The position numbers and the translations under genes were made by a program. Source: Candidatus Paracaedibacter acanthamoebae (GTDB lineage: Bacteria > Pseudomonadota > Alphaproteobacteria > Paracaedibacterales > Paracaedibacteraceae). Taken from it: 64,000 nt of DNA. The DNA lies in contig NZ_CP008941.1 of NCBI RefSeq assembly GCF_000742835.1, forward strand, positions 310,001-374,000, written 5' to 3'. The stretch's first letter is position 1, and the number at the start of each line of letters is the position of its first letter. Below the pieces are notes generated by a model that was not told the DNA's origin, did no database searches, and worked only from the letters and a program-made list of their open reading frames with translations. Positions 8,201-16,418 of the stretch are shown here, piece after piece.

Positions 8201-8490
8201 AGGTCCACGCATAAAACTTTCGCACCATATAAACTTGCTCTAATTGCGAAAGAGTGTGCAAGCGAAGTTTTCCCTGTTCCCCCTTTTACAATTTGAAATG
8301 TGATTATTTTCTTTTTGAAGGGCGTATTAAATAAAGATTTTGCAGATTCATGCCCAAAAAATATTCTATTTTGGCTTTTTTGATAAGGTAATCCTTTTGT
8401 TTTTAGCAGTTTATGTACATGCTGAATTGTAATACCTAGATAATCTGCTGCTTCAGGGGTAGTCATTTTTACTTCGATTGTTTCAGCCAT
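8201..8490 (-). pseudogene. parA: ParA-like partition ATPase, C-terminally truncated by IS copy A
   Basis: About 97 native codons remain. Residues 8-50 form an excisionase/MerR-like helix-turn-helix (TTPEAADYLGITIQHVHKLLKTKGLPYQ), followed by IITFQIVKGGTGKTSLAHSF, the deviant Walker A (KGGTGKTS, residues 69-76) of ParA ATPases, and AKVLCVDL at the start of the Walker A' region. The frame then enters the IS at 8200 and stops 15 nt later. An N-terminal DNA-binding domain on a ParA suggests a plasmid type Ia-like partition protein that represses its own promoter. It sits just downstream of the tandem repeats at 8648-9225, the expected place for operator/centromere sites. No parB or replication gene is visible. 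Confidence 0.75.
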
Positions 8491-8647
8491 TTACATATTT
8501 TAAGTTTAAGTTTAAGAATAAAATAACGTTATCACTTAATCTACATTAATTCAATAGAGTTAAAATATTCGAAAAGGATGAACTTAATTTATTGTGAGAC
8601 TTAATGTAGCATTTTTTTGGATATGGCAGACTAGATGTTTTATATAT

Positions 8648-9225
8648 CTAACCTAAATAAGCAGCATTGCAATGTTATATCACGCTCATACATATAATAT
8701 ACGTATGCCATTTGTATGCTATATATACAGTATTAATTTTTTTAAGATCCTTTTTTAAGGATAAGTTAAGTTTGTGTATAACTACTACCCCATTTACTAG
8801 GTAAAATATGTTAAACACAATGTAAGTCTTACCTATGTACAGTACTGGAATGTTATATTCTGCTCATACATATAATATACGTATGCTATATGTATGTTAT
8901 ATGTATAGGATTAATATTGTTTGTAGGATCCTTTTTAAGGATAAGCTTAACGTTGTGTGTAACTGCTAACGCATTTTCTAGGTAAAATAGGTTAAACATA
9001 TTGTAACTCTAATCTAAATGTACAGCATTGGAATGTTATATCACGCTCATACATATAACATACGTATGCTATATGTATGTTATATGTATAGGATTAATAT
9101 CGTTTTTAGGATCCTTTTTAAGGATAAGCTTAACGTTGTGTGTAACTGCTAACGCATTTTGCTAAGTAAAATATGTTAGACATACTGTAAGTCTAACTTA
9201 ATTTATGGCATTAGAATGCCATATT
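8648..9225. repeat. Three tandem ~180-bp AT-rich repeats (candidate partition site or origin)
   Basis: Three full units begin at about 8648, 8829 and 9010, with a partial fourth from 9194; the anchor GCTCATACATATAA recurs at 8684, 8862 and 9045 (spacings 178 and 183). Each unit contains AATGTTATA, a palindrome-rich block around TACGTATGC with arms CATACATATA and TATATGTATG, the block GATCCTTTTTTAAGGATAAG or close variants, and GTAAAATATGTTA-like sequence. A degenerate half unit seems to lie at 8570-8647. There is no coding potential. Position directly upstream of a parA-like gene suggests a centromere/operator, or alternatively iterons of a replication origin; the sequence alone cannot distinguish these. 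Confidence 0.8.
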
Positions 9226-9433
9226 CATATTATGCCAATCTCATTACTTTTAGATATAAGTTTTTTCTGTGTAATCGCGTGGGGAATAGAAAAACATTTA
9301 TACCAAGTGTTTAACCTATGCTACACGCAAAAGATTTCCTGAAGATACATCATAATTATTTATATCTGATAAAATCATATCTCTCTTAAAATTAACTTAC
9401 TTATTAATAAAATTTTAATTCATGTGCAAAAAG
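9226..9433. other. AT-rich spacer without recognisable gene
   Basis: Lies between the tandem repeats and IS copy B. I see no open frame with a ribosome binding site and no further copy of the repeat unit. Confidence 0.6.
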
Positions 9434-10269
9434 GGCACCGTCAACTTAACAAAGGATCAAAATAGGAATAAAGTAAGGAAAAAATAAACCTGGTATGATT
9501 CTGTCATGTCTTTAACCAAAGCTCCCAAACGTCACCGCTTCCCAGTCTCAATAATCAGTCAAGCTGTATGGCTTTATTACCGCTTTAACCTTAGTTATAG
9601 AGATGTCCAGGAACAACTAGCCTTTCGAGGAATTATCCTGAGTCATGAGACAGTCAGGAAATGGTGCACTAAATTCGCTCTTCATTTTATAGATGTCATC
9701 AAGAAGCATGAGAGGAAACCAAGTGATAAATGGCACCTGGATGAAATGGCTCTTAAGATTAATGGAGAGGTGTTTGTCTTATGGAGAGCCGTCGATAGCG
9801 ACGGAATCGAGCTCGATATCTTTCTCCAAAAACATCGCAATAAGAAATCTGCTATCAGATTCCTAAGCCGATTATTGGGGACGTACCCAGCCCCAAGAGT
9901 TATTGTTACCGACAAATTGAAAAGCTATGTAAAGCCGATCCAATTCATGTGCCGTAAAGCAGATCACAGGACTCACAAGCGGCTCAACAATCGTATTGAA
10001 AACGCCCATCAACCGACTCGCCGCAAAGAAAAATGCTTGATAAAATTTAAGTCTGCTCCTGGCGTTCAGAGATTATTGTCCCTGATGGGGAAGGTCCGCA
10101 ATATCTTTTCAGTAAAAGTTAGTCGGTACAAGAATAAAGCTCCTGATCAACGGTTTGCTTTTGCCGCCGCCAAGACCATTTGGCTGGAGGCGGCTCTAGA
10201 GCTTCTTTCTGTCTAAAATTGACAGTTCATAACCACAATATAACCTTTTTTAGTTAAGTTGACGGTGCC
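9434..10269 (+). mobile_element. IS6-family insertion sequence, copy B (836 bp)
   Basis: Same element as copy A, in the opposite orientation, with the same 17-bp terminal repeats (GGCACCGTCAACTTAAC start at 9434, complement ending 10269). The inverted similarity extends a few bases outward (AAAAG before, CTTTT after). Flanking 8-mers (GCAAAAAG and CTTTTGAC) do not form a direct duplication. Together, A and B bracket the parA/tandem-repeat segment like an inverted composite element, a configuration that can invert the enclosed DNA by recombination. Confidence 0.92.
9506..10216 (+). CDS. IS6-family transposase (copy B)
   Basis: 236 aa, intact, with the same DDE residues as copy A (WHLDE, VTDKLKSY, NRIENAHQPTR). 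One residue differs from copy A. Near identity of the two copies indicates recent duplication or ongoing gene conversion. It is transcribed toward the group II intron and ProQ/FinO remnants. Confidence 0.95.
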   Translation: MSLTKAPKRHRFPVSIISQAVWLYYRFNLSYRDVQEQLAFRGIILSHETVRKWCTKFALHFIDVIKKHERKPSDKWHLDEMALKINGEVFVLWRAVDSDGIELDIFLQKHRNKKSAIRFLSRLLGTYPAPRVIVTDKLKSYVKPIQFMCRKADHRTHKRLNNRIENAHQPTRRKEKCLIKFKSAPGVQRLLSLMGKVRNIFSVKVSRYKNKAPDQRFAFAAAKTIWLEAALELLSV

Positions 10270-10270
10270 C

Positions 10271-10467
10271 TTTTGACCCCTTTTACAAGGATTACTTTGC
10301 AAAGAGAGAATTGGAAAAGCAACGCCGCCGTAAACTCAGTTACAATACTGAGCTGACCGGGCTGAAAATCATTCAGCCTTATGAGGGCTTGAGCCGTGTG
10401 CCATGAAAGTGGCCCGCACGGTTCTTAGAGGCTGGACTAGCAGTAATGTTAGTCCTGTACTCGACTA
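10271..10467 (+). ncRNA. 3' remnant of a group II intron (end of maturase ORF, domains V and VI)
   Basis: 10391-10424 folds as a group II intron domain V: lower stem GAGCCGTG pairs with CACGGTTC, it carries the AGC catalytic triad near its 5' side, and the upper stem GCCAT/GTGGC is capped by a GAAA tetraloop (10405-10408). It is followed by a domain VI-like hairpin (GGACTA at about 10434 with TAGTCC at about 10450) and an intron-like 3' end CTCGACTA at about 10467. Just upstream an open frame reads FDPFYKDYFAKRELEKQRRR and ends in the domain V sequence, resembling the post-domain-X tail of an intron-encoded reverse transcriptase. Everything 5' of that was removed by IS copy B, so the intron cannot splice. 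Confidence 0.75.
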
Positions 10468-10896
10468 AGCCTAAAGAGGAAAGTGCGAAGACTTCACCTG
10501 AAGCTCATCAGCGGCAGCAGCAGCTTAAAGCCCGGCAAGAGCGCGCCAAGAGCATCCGGAAGGCTTTAGAATGGCTGCAGACGACATTATCCCCACTGTT
10601 TTAGCAAAGATACGCCCAAGCCGCTTAAGAAACGCATTGAAAAGTATATCTTTGCCCAAGAGTTACCTTTTGCTCGGATCTTGATCCGCTATACCTTAGC
10701 TTTCTATACAAGATGGCATAAATATCTTAAGGCTTTGGTCGACGAAACCCATCGCCACAATCTCCAAGGCGAGCCCATAGAAGAAATTACCCAAACTGAT
10801 AAAGCTTATGCTTTAGAAAAACTCAAACACCTTAAAGAGCGCTACAATGCTCGCCTCAAGGCTAAGAAGGTTAAGCCCTCAAAGGAGACTCTCTAA
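10467..10896 (+). pseudogene. ProQ/FinO-family RNA chaperone, frameshifted
   Basis: Two frames together give a ProQ/FinO domain. The first reads PKEESAKTSPEAHQRQQQLK then RAKSIRKALEWLQTT and stops at 10606; the second continues YPHCFSKDTPKPLKKRIEKY, then ARILIRYTLAFYTRWHKYLKALVDETHRHNLQGEPIEEIT, ending with a basic tail (LKERYNARLKAKKVK). WLxxxYPxCF, PKPLKxxI, LAFYTxxxxYLKAL and RxxLxGxPxxxIT are the characteristic FinO-domain blocks. A one-base shift near 10585-10600 separates them. FinO proteins stabilise the antisense RNA that represses F-type transfer genes, which suits the nearby tra block, though ProQ homologues have wider RNA roles. The 5' end is lost at the group II intron boundary. 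Confidence 0.75.
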
Positions 10897-10980
10897 ATGG
10901 TAGGGGGCGTGAATATCATAGCTATTCTATTTCTCTTATATTTATTAGCTTGGCATAAACCCTTCTCCTTTTTAAATTAG
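10897..10980 (+). CDS. Possible 27-aa hydrophobic peptide
   Basis: ATG at 10897 immediately follows the ProQ/FinO stop (TAAATG). The peptide MVGGVNIIAILFLLYLLAWH ends KPFSFLN and is one potential transmembrane helix. There is a GGAGAC upstream at 10883-10888 at a plausible distance. It could be a real small membrane peptide or a chance frame in decaying DNA; nothing else supports it. Confidence 0.25.
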   Translation: MVGGVNIIAILFLLYLLAWHKPFSFLN

Positions 10981-11123
10981 AGGCCTCAAAGCTGCCGCTG
11001 GTGAAAGCAAGGACTTTGGGGGAGAAGTGTAAAAGATTGGCTCGGTCATACCTACCTTCCTATTTCTAAAGGAATAGAGGTCTCGAGCGTTATTCTCTTG
11101 CTAAGTGTTATCAAGGAACTCAA

Positions 11124-12247
11124 ATGAATACACAATTTAGCTCAACTGCAAGAGAGGACAATCCCCTCAGTAACAAGGCGGCTTTGGTGAAAAGTTCTCT
11201 GACCGCTAATTTTGAATGGAGTACCGCTCTTGTGAGGACTCTTTCGAGAGCGGATTACCTCATGGGCAAGCTAGCCCAGGAAATGAGTCACCTCTCGCCT
11301 CTCTTTATTTCATCGCTCCTTCTTCGAGAAACCGTGGCTTCGGCTCGGTTAGACGGGTCGCGAGCCACCCTGCGAGAGATATTCCTCAATAATGCGGGCT
11401 TATACTCCTCTTTATCCATGGGAGGTGAAGCAAATCGAGAATTATGGTGAGGCCCTCACTTATGGAATAGAGCAGCTGAAAGAGGGGCCTATATCGTTGC
11501 CTCTGCTTCAAAAGGTTCAACACCTTTTAGAACAGGACATTAACCTTCCTTATGGCGGTCCAAGAAGCTTAAGAATTAACTTAAGAATCATTCCTTTTTC
11601 GGAGTCCCTCCCGTCGAACACCCATGCTCAGCCTCTGTCTCAGGAAAGTTTAAGCGAGAGCTTAGAAAAGCTTCAGCTTTTATTTCAAGATAAAGTTCTT
11701 CCACCCTTAATCCAGAGCGCCCTATGCTATTCTCACTTTGTCACTTTAGCACCCTCATCAGGAATGAACCCTCATGTTGGACGATTACTGCTTAATTTAT
11801 TGCTCATGGATCGAAAAGTATTGCCATTTCCAATGCTCTCTCTAAGTCCCTACTTTGAAGCAACACGAGAGACCTATGACTGGCATCTTGATAATTCTCC
11901 TATGGAAGGCAGCCTGGCTGAGTGGCTGATATATTTTATCAACGGTGTGGCGGTGCAAGCGGAAGATACGCTCGACAGATCGCTTAAGTGATTTGTTAAG
12001 TGCTTGGCAGACACAGCTTACAAGATCCGGAGCCTCTGCTCCAAGAAGCATTGTTCAGAATTTAGTGAAGAACCCTTTTCTTTTAATAAGTAATGTTGCT
12101 CGCGACCTCAGGGTCAATTATACAACCGCGCAAAAAGCTATCCGTAAGCTAGAAGCTGCTGGCATTTTGAAGAAGATTAATGAGAGCAAATGGGGCCGAA
12201 TTTATTGTGCAGCGGAAGTCTTACCTATCTTAGATAGGACCGATTAA
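11124..12247 (+). pseudogene. Fic-family protein, broken by two frameshifts and with a lost Fic motif
   Basis: Three overlapping frames (11124-11450, 11392-11991, 11945-12247) together follow a Fic/DOC protein: an N-terminal Fic_N part (LLLRETVASARLDGSRATLREIFLNNAG), EVKQIENYGEALTYGIEQLKEGPISLPLLQKVQ, then YSHFVTLAPSSGMNPHVGRLLLNLLLM, SLSPYFEATRETYDWHLD, and a C-terminal winged-helix (NVARDLRVNYTTAQKAIRKLEAAGILKKI). The catalytic motif HPFxxGNGRxGR is degraded to APSSGMNPHVGR, with the catalytic His and both key Gly/Asn positions gone, so AMPylation activity is not expected even if the frames were restored. Fic_N-Fic-winged-helix proteins are about 370 aa, matching the total length. Confidence 0.8.
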
Positions 12248-12466
12248 AATTAATGCCGTCTGATGCAAATAATAGAGTAACCTATTTGATCCTGATATAA
12301 GCTGCACCACTTACTTCTCATTTTAAGACGATAGTATCAGCGCCGTTTCAGCTTAGCTTCCCTATCATTTTCAAAAAAGTACAAAAAATATCGTATTTTC
12401 CTGTATGGAGTATAACTGAATAAATTCTAAAATCCTTTAGAACGAATTTAAGCTATAAGGTTTAAG

Positions 12467-13732
12467 ATGTCTCTCTGTTTAAAAGCTAAAAAGACCTCTT
12501 TGTATTGGCTAAGCATAATATTTATTTTTCTCGTTAATCCAATTACGGCAGCTGATAACGAGGTAACAGGAGGAGAAGGAAGATTTATTCCTCCTTCCTT
12601 ATCAAATATTAAAGGAGAAGAGGAAGTAGAGCTCAATAAAGAAAGAGGTGAAGAGTCCCAAAACACTTCTTCGAGCAGCCCTACTGACAGAGGATTAGAT
12701 AGTGAAGAAGAAGAAATTAAGCCGGCTCATTTTTTTTCTCTAACGGAGGATGACAAAAATTGCCACTCTTATTTGGATAGTCGAGCTATATGGAATGATA
12801 AAAACCTATCCTTTCATAATCATGAATTTAAAGACTGGCATAAGAGTGCTTGTCAGCATTTGAAAGATCTTACACCCCAGGTGAGAAAATTTTTGGCATT
12901 TAATGATAGGCCCAGCAGTACTAATCTTTTAAGATATCGTGTAGATATAATCTCCACCACCAGCAACTTAGATATTGAAATAGAAAATGATCAGAGTGTA
13001 TGGGTTTCAGGATGGCCAAGTGAACCGGTTAAAAATAACCTCCCAGCTGCTTTTCATAAGGAGAAATTCAGATTTATAGATGACTTGTTACCTCCTGAAG
13101 AACGTAAATTAGCGCGAGAGAGAAAGAGGCCTTTTTTAATCCAACGTATTACTGCAGGATATAAGTTTGAAACTTATAGTTATCTGATTAAAGAAAGACA
13201 AGATTACGTCCAGAAAAGCTTAAATAAAGCGAAAATCAATGATACCCATTTTAATATGCGTTTTTTACATACTGAACAAGGTTTACTTACATACTTGTCC
13301 TCTGAGGAATTTATTACTAAGGCTATAAAGAAAATAAAGGAAATAACTCAGGACAAAGACTACCAAAAAGAGGAACTAGCTATTGTTATCAATATAGCTT
13401 CCTCCAATAGTGTGTGTCTTTGCTGTGCGGATAGAATTTTTCGAGAGTCTGAGTGGGGGAATAGGTTATTACATACCCTTCAATCTAGCCTAAAGACTAA
13501 GTTGAAATTACATTTTCTGGCTTCTGCAATAAAAAGTTATACTGATGACCTGGTTGCTTCAGTTCCAGAATCAGAAGAGCTAATAGAGAGATTGAAAAAG
13601 GATAAAACTGCTAGGGCAAGAATTGGATTTGATGGAGAAAGCAAGATTAGTTTTATGGGTGGCATTGAAGGTAGACAAACATTTGATAGCGAGCTTCCAC
13701 TACTTGCGCACACCCTCATTAAAGGAGAGTAA
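12467..13732 (+). CDS. Exported protein with a deaminase-like motif pair (putative effector)
   Basis: 421 aa. N-terminal signal peptide (SLYWLSIIFIFLVNPITA). After a Ser/Glu-rich linker, the C-terminal third has RFLHTEQGLLTYLSSEEF (His268, Glu270) followed about 45 residues later by ELAIVINIASSNSVCLCCADRIF (Cys317, Cys320). An HxE on a helix followed by a strand ending in CxxC is the zinc-binding pattern of the cytidine deaminase-like superfamily, and H(S/T)EQxLLxYL is typical of bacterial toxin/effector deaminases, including those of intracellular bacteria. This is motif recognition, not a full alignment; the substrate is unknown. The gene is followed 5 nt later by another exported protein, so the two are probably co-expressed. 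Confidence 0.6.
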   Translation: MSLCLKAKKTSLYWLSIIFIFLVNPITAADNEVTGGEGRFIPPSLSNIKGEEEVELNKERGEESQNTSSSSPTDRGLDSEEEEIKPAHFFSLTEDDKNCHSYLDSRAIWNDKNLSFHNHEFKDWHKSACQHLKDLTPQVRKFLAFNDRPSSTNLLRYRVDIISTTSNLDIEIENDQSVWVSGWPSEPVKNNLPAAFHKEKFRFIDDLLPPEERKLARERKRPFLIQRITAGYKFETYSYLIKERQDYVQKSLNKAKINDTHFNMRFLHTEQGLLTYLSSEEFITKAIKKIKEITQDKDYQKEELAIVINIASSNSVCLCCADRIFRESEWGNRLLHTLQSSLKTKLKLHFLASAIKSYTDDLVASVPESEELIERLKKDKTARARIGFDGESKISFMGGIEGRQTFDSELPLLAHTLIKGE

Positions 13733-13737
13733 ATCTA

Positions 13738-15468
13738 ATGAGATATATACCTCTATATTTTATGATTTTTCACATATTGTTAGGAATTTTCAACAGTACT
13801 GGGGCTGAAAACAGTTATAATTTTGAATCTGAGCTGAATGAAGCATTTTCAGAATTAGACCTAGGATATATGAGTGACTATGATGAAGAGACTTTAGAAG
13901 CAGCTAACACTGCTTTCTATGATTGGGAGGAAAGAGTTTTTGATTCACCAGATGTCTCTATTAGGATGCAAGCAGAACAAAATCTTAAAAAAGCAGCAAA
14001 AGGAGGGCACTCAAACTCTATGGCTAATTATGCCTTCCTTCTTTTAAACTCTAAACACCTTGCTCAGTCGTCTAATCCTAAAAAAGATATTTATGAGGGT
14101 GCTGATTTTATGCTTAGAGCAGCCTATCGTAGAATTGAAGAGGCTCAAGAATATGTAGCTGAAAGAAGTGAACGCGTACAACAGATTAATATTGAAAGGG
14201 ATATTAATACCGATGAGATAAAAAAAGTAGGTTTAATAGGGACAATCAAGCTAACTTCTAAAGAGGAAATCAAGAAATGGATAAAAGGGGGATTTTCTTC
14301 TCGAAAGGATTATCCAAGGTCCATCCAAGATTCATTAAAGCTATTTTTTCTGGCTGTACTACATAAATTAGATGATCTTCCAATACATAAATGGGAAGCC
14401 CAGCTTATAGAAGAAATAAAAAGGCTATCTTCTGAAAAAAATCAAGAATTAAGTGGAAGAAAAGTTACTGATATTCATGCTTATGTATTACAAACATTGA
14501 GGCTAAAGGGTGCAAGCGAGCAGCCTTCTTATTTGCATCAGTCTCAATCTCAACTTAAGGGCGATCATAACTACGCCTTCTATAATGCATGCCACAAACA
14601 TGCTTATTTTCTAGACACAAGCATGAGAACATTGAATAAAGCAGCCGACAACACTTTGTTAGGTGAGCAAGAAAGATTTGTTAACACACAATCTGAAGCA
14701 ATGGCAGCCGGACCAGTATATAATAAACTTCGAACATGGAGAACCATTAATAATCCACCTAGAATTCTATCTGATGCTACAGCTTTTATAGTGGATAGCT
14801 TTTATAGAGGCAACGTTCATCTATTTTCAGGTCATCCTTTGTGGCTAGTGGAACTATCGCATATGGAACAACCTTGGCAGAAAATTCAGAAAATTGTTAA
14901 TTCGGAGTATGACCAAAATTGGCCTAGAACTGAGGCCAGACAAGTTAAAGGCACTCCTCTTGATGAAGAAATTATCCGAAGACAGTTGCTTAAAAAAAGC
15001 TTCAATGAGGAGATTAAAATGTATACCTCTACTCCTGAGGCAAGACATTCTATTCCTTATCGTCTTTTTTTAATTAACTTGATCAATCGTATGATAAAAT
15101 CAGTCCAAATATTAGATGACCAGAAATTGGTTAAGATAGATTTAAGATATACCAGTAAAGAGCGTTTAAGCCATTACGCAAAGGATATTTCCCAAGCTCA
15201 CACCCTTATCTTACGGTATGGCGTCTCCCATAAAAAAAGCTGGATAGAAGGCTTACTCTCTAAAGAGCATCCCATAAAAATTATTCAATACTCTTTAGAT
15301 GAGCGCTATCCTAACAAACAATTCTCAAAATTCTTAAATAGGTTTGCAAGAGGCGAAAAAATCCAGATTATAAAAAAGAAAGAGCCTCATTTCACCGCTA
15401 CTGCAACAGAACCTGTCACGGAGACAATACATTTATCGCAGCCAAAGAAGGATAAAGGAAAAAAATAG
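13738..15468 (+). CDS. Exported protein of unknown function with a Sel1-like segment
   Basis: 576 aa with a signal peptide (MRYIPLYFMIFHILLGIFNSTGA). Residues about 75-130 (AEQNLKKAAKGGHSNSMANYAFLLL, then YEGADFMLRAAYRR) resemble one or two Sel1/TPR-like helical repeats. The rest is helical, charged, with no motif I recognise (GHPLWLVELSHMEQPWQKI, SIPYRLFLINLINRMIKS). The C-terminus is lysine-rich and ends at a TAG immediately after a run of seven A (15459-15465). If one extra A is read there, the frame continues into the next gene, so the natural product may be a fusion of both. Starts 5 nt after the deaminase-like gene; likely the same operon. Confidence 0.7.
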   Translation: MRYIPLYFMIFHILLGIFNSTGAENSYNFESELNEAFSELDLGYMSDYDEETLEAANTAFYDWEERVFDSPDVSIRMQAEQNLKKAAKGGHSNSMANYAFLLLNSKHLAQSSNPKKDIYEGADFMLRAAYRRIEEAQEYVAERSERVQQINIERDINTDEIKKVGLIGTIKLTSKEEIKKWIKGGFSSRKDYPRSIQDSLKLFFLAVLHKLDDLPIHKWEAQLIEEIKRLSSEKNQELSGRKVTDIHAYVLQTLRLKGASEQPSYLHQSQSQLKGDHNYAFYNACHKHAYFLDTSMRTLNKAADNTLLGEQERFVNTQSEAMAAGPVYNKLRTWRTINNPPRILSDATAFIVDSFYRGNVHLFSGHPLWLVELSHMEQPWQKIQKIVNSEYDQNWPRTEARQVKGTPLDEEIIRRQLLKKSFNEEIKMYTSTPEARHSIPYRLFLINLINRMIKSVQILDDQKLVKIDLRYTSKERLSHYAKDISQAHTLILRYGVSHKKSWIEGLLSKEHPIKIIQYSLDERYPNKQFSKFLNRFARGEKIQIIKKKEPHFTATATEPVTETIHLSQPKKDKGKK

Positions 15469-15527
15469 AAAAACGACTCCCTTTAGAAGAGAAAACTATT
15501 TTAAAAGAGGGTGAGTTAGAATTGGAT

Positions 15528-16049
15528 ATGAGTTTATATTCAAAGGATAGTATAGCGAGCCAGCTTGAAGCTTTGTCATCCTATCCTGTTATAAGGATAA
15601 TAAATCTTACAAGGACAAACCAAGCCTGGATTATTCCCTCATTAGAAAAAAATTCTAATCTTACTCTACAATCCTTCTCTTATACGCCTAAAATTGAAAA
15701 ATCTGCCAGAAGCTTACCGTCCTTTCGCATGATGGAAAAATTCTTGCACAAGCTTAAAGAAAAAAGTCTCCCTCCCCAATTACCGGAAGAGAACATTAAA
15801 AGGGATCGAGACGAGGTTTCTGAGAAGCTAGGTAAAAGCAGAAAAAAGAAAAAAACTGAGGTATCAGTTGAGGGTAGCCAAACAGAGTTAGAGCTTACTG
15901 AAAAGAAAACAAGGACGCCTGAAAAAAGGAAAATAGAGAAAGAAACTAAGAAAAACAAAAGAAAACAAAAACGCAAAAAGAAAGAGGAAAGCATAAAGAT
16001 TGGAGAGGATAATGTTCCCGAACTAAGTGGAGAAAAGGTTTCTAATTAA
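15528..16049 (+). CDS. Lysine-rich protein, possibly the C-terminal part of the preceding gene
   Basis: 173 aa from the ATG at 15528 (a TTG lies 6 nt upstream). Residues 1-90 look folded (SQLEALSSYPVIRIINLTRTNQAWIIPSLEK); residues 95-165 are extremely basic, with clusters such as KSRKKKKTEV, RTPEKRKIEKETKKNKRKQK and RKKKEES that resemble eukaryotic nuclear localisation signals. No good ribosome binding site precedes the ATG, and the open frame extends back to the A7 tract at the end of the previous gene (IEKRLPLEEKTILKEGELEL precedes the ATG in frame). So it is either a separate gene or the tail of a ~770-residue protein joined by slippage or broken by an indel. Confidence 0.5.
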   Translation: MSLYSKDSIASQLEALSSYPVIRIINLTRTNQAWIIPSLEKNSNLTLQSFSYTPKIEKSARSLPSFRMMEKFLHKLKEKSLPPQLPEENIKRDRDEVSEKLGKSRKKKKTEVSVEGSQTELELTEKKTRTPEKRKIEKETKKNKRKQKRKKKEESIKIGEDNVPELSGEKVSN

Positions 16050-16083
16050 TAAATGAGTAAAGTAGTAGCAAAGGTTAGATATT

Positions 16084-16257
16084 ATGCATAGTTGGCTATG
16101 TGAAGGAGGACGTATAGCCCCAGTCGATGTTACCAGAAGTATTAGTCTTCCTCCTTTCTTCTGTTTGCCCGATAATATTGAAAAAAAAGATTTAGAAGAT
16201 AAGGCCCGCCAATGGGCAAAGGATCATGGTTTACCTGAAAGCATTGTAGGACCCTAA
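16084..16257 (+). CDS. Small hypothetical protein (57 aa)
   Basis: ATG at 16084 to TAA at 16257, MHSWLCEGGRIAPVDVTRSI, then LPPFFCLPDNIEKKDLEDKA, then RQWAKDHGLPESIVGP. A weak AAAGG lies about 11 nt upstream. Composition is protein-like and the C-terminal half is amphipathic, but I recognise no family. It follows the cluster of exported proteins on the same strand and may be the remnant of a larger gene. Confidence 0.35.
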   Translation: MHSWLCEGGRIAPVDVTRSISLPPFFCLPDNIEKKDLEDKARQWAKDHGLPESIVGP

Positions 16258-16418
16258 GGGAAGTATAAAAATCTTATGAAACAATAGAGTCACTTTCTAT
16301 GAAACAACCCTTGTATCTTTCTCTAATAATCTATAATAAATTGTTTAAGAGGGAAAAGAATTAGCACAATAAGAATGAAGGTCTCATTATATCGCTTCTT
16401 GAGACATAAAGGGCAGGG

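Noticed and set aside
8648-9225. CRISPR array
   Set aside because: Units are ~180 bp tandem copies without short repeats separated by unique spacers, and no cas genes are nearby.
10681-10896. Separate 71-aa protein starting at TTG
   Set aside because: The open frame is in continuous homology with upstream ProQ/FinO codons and is only the distal part of the frameshifted gene.
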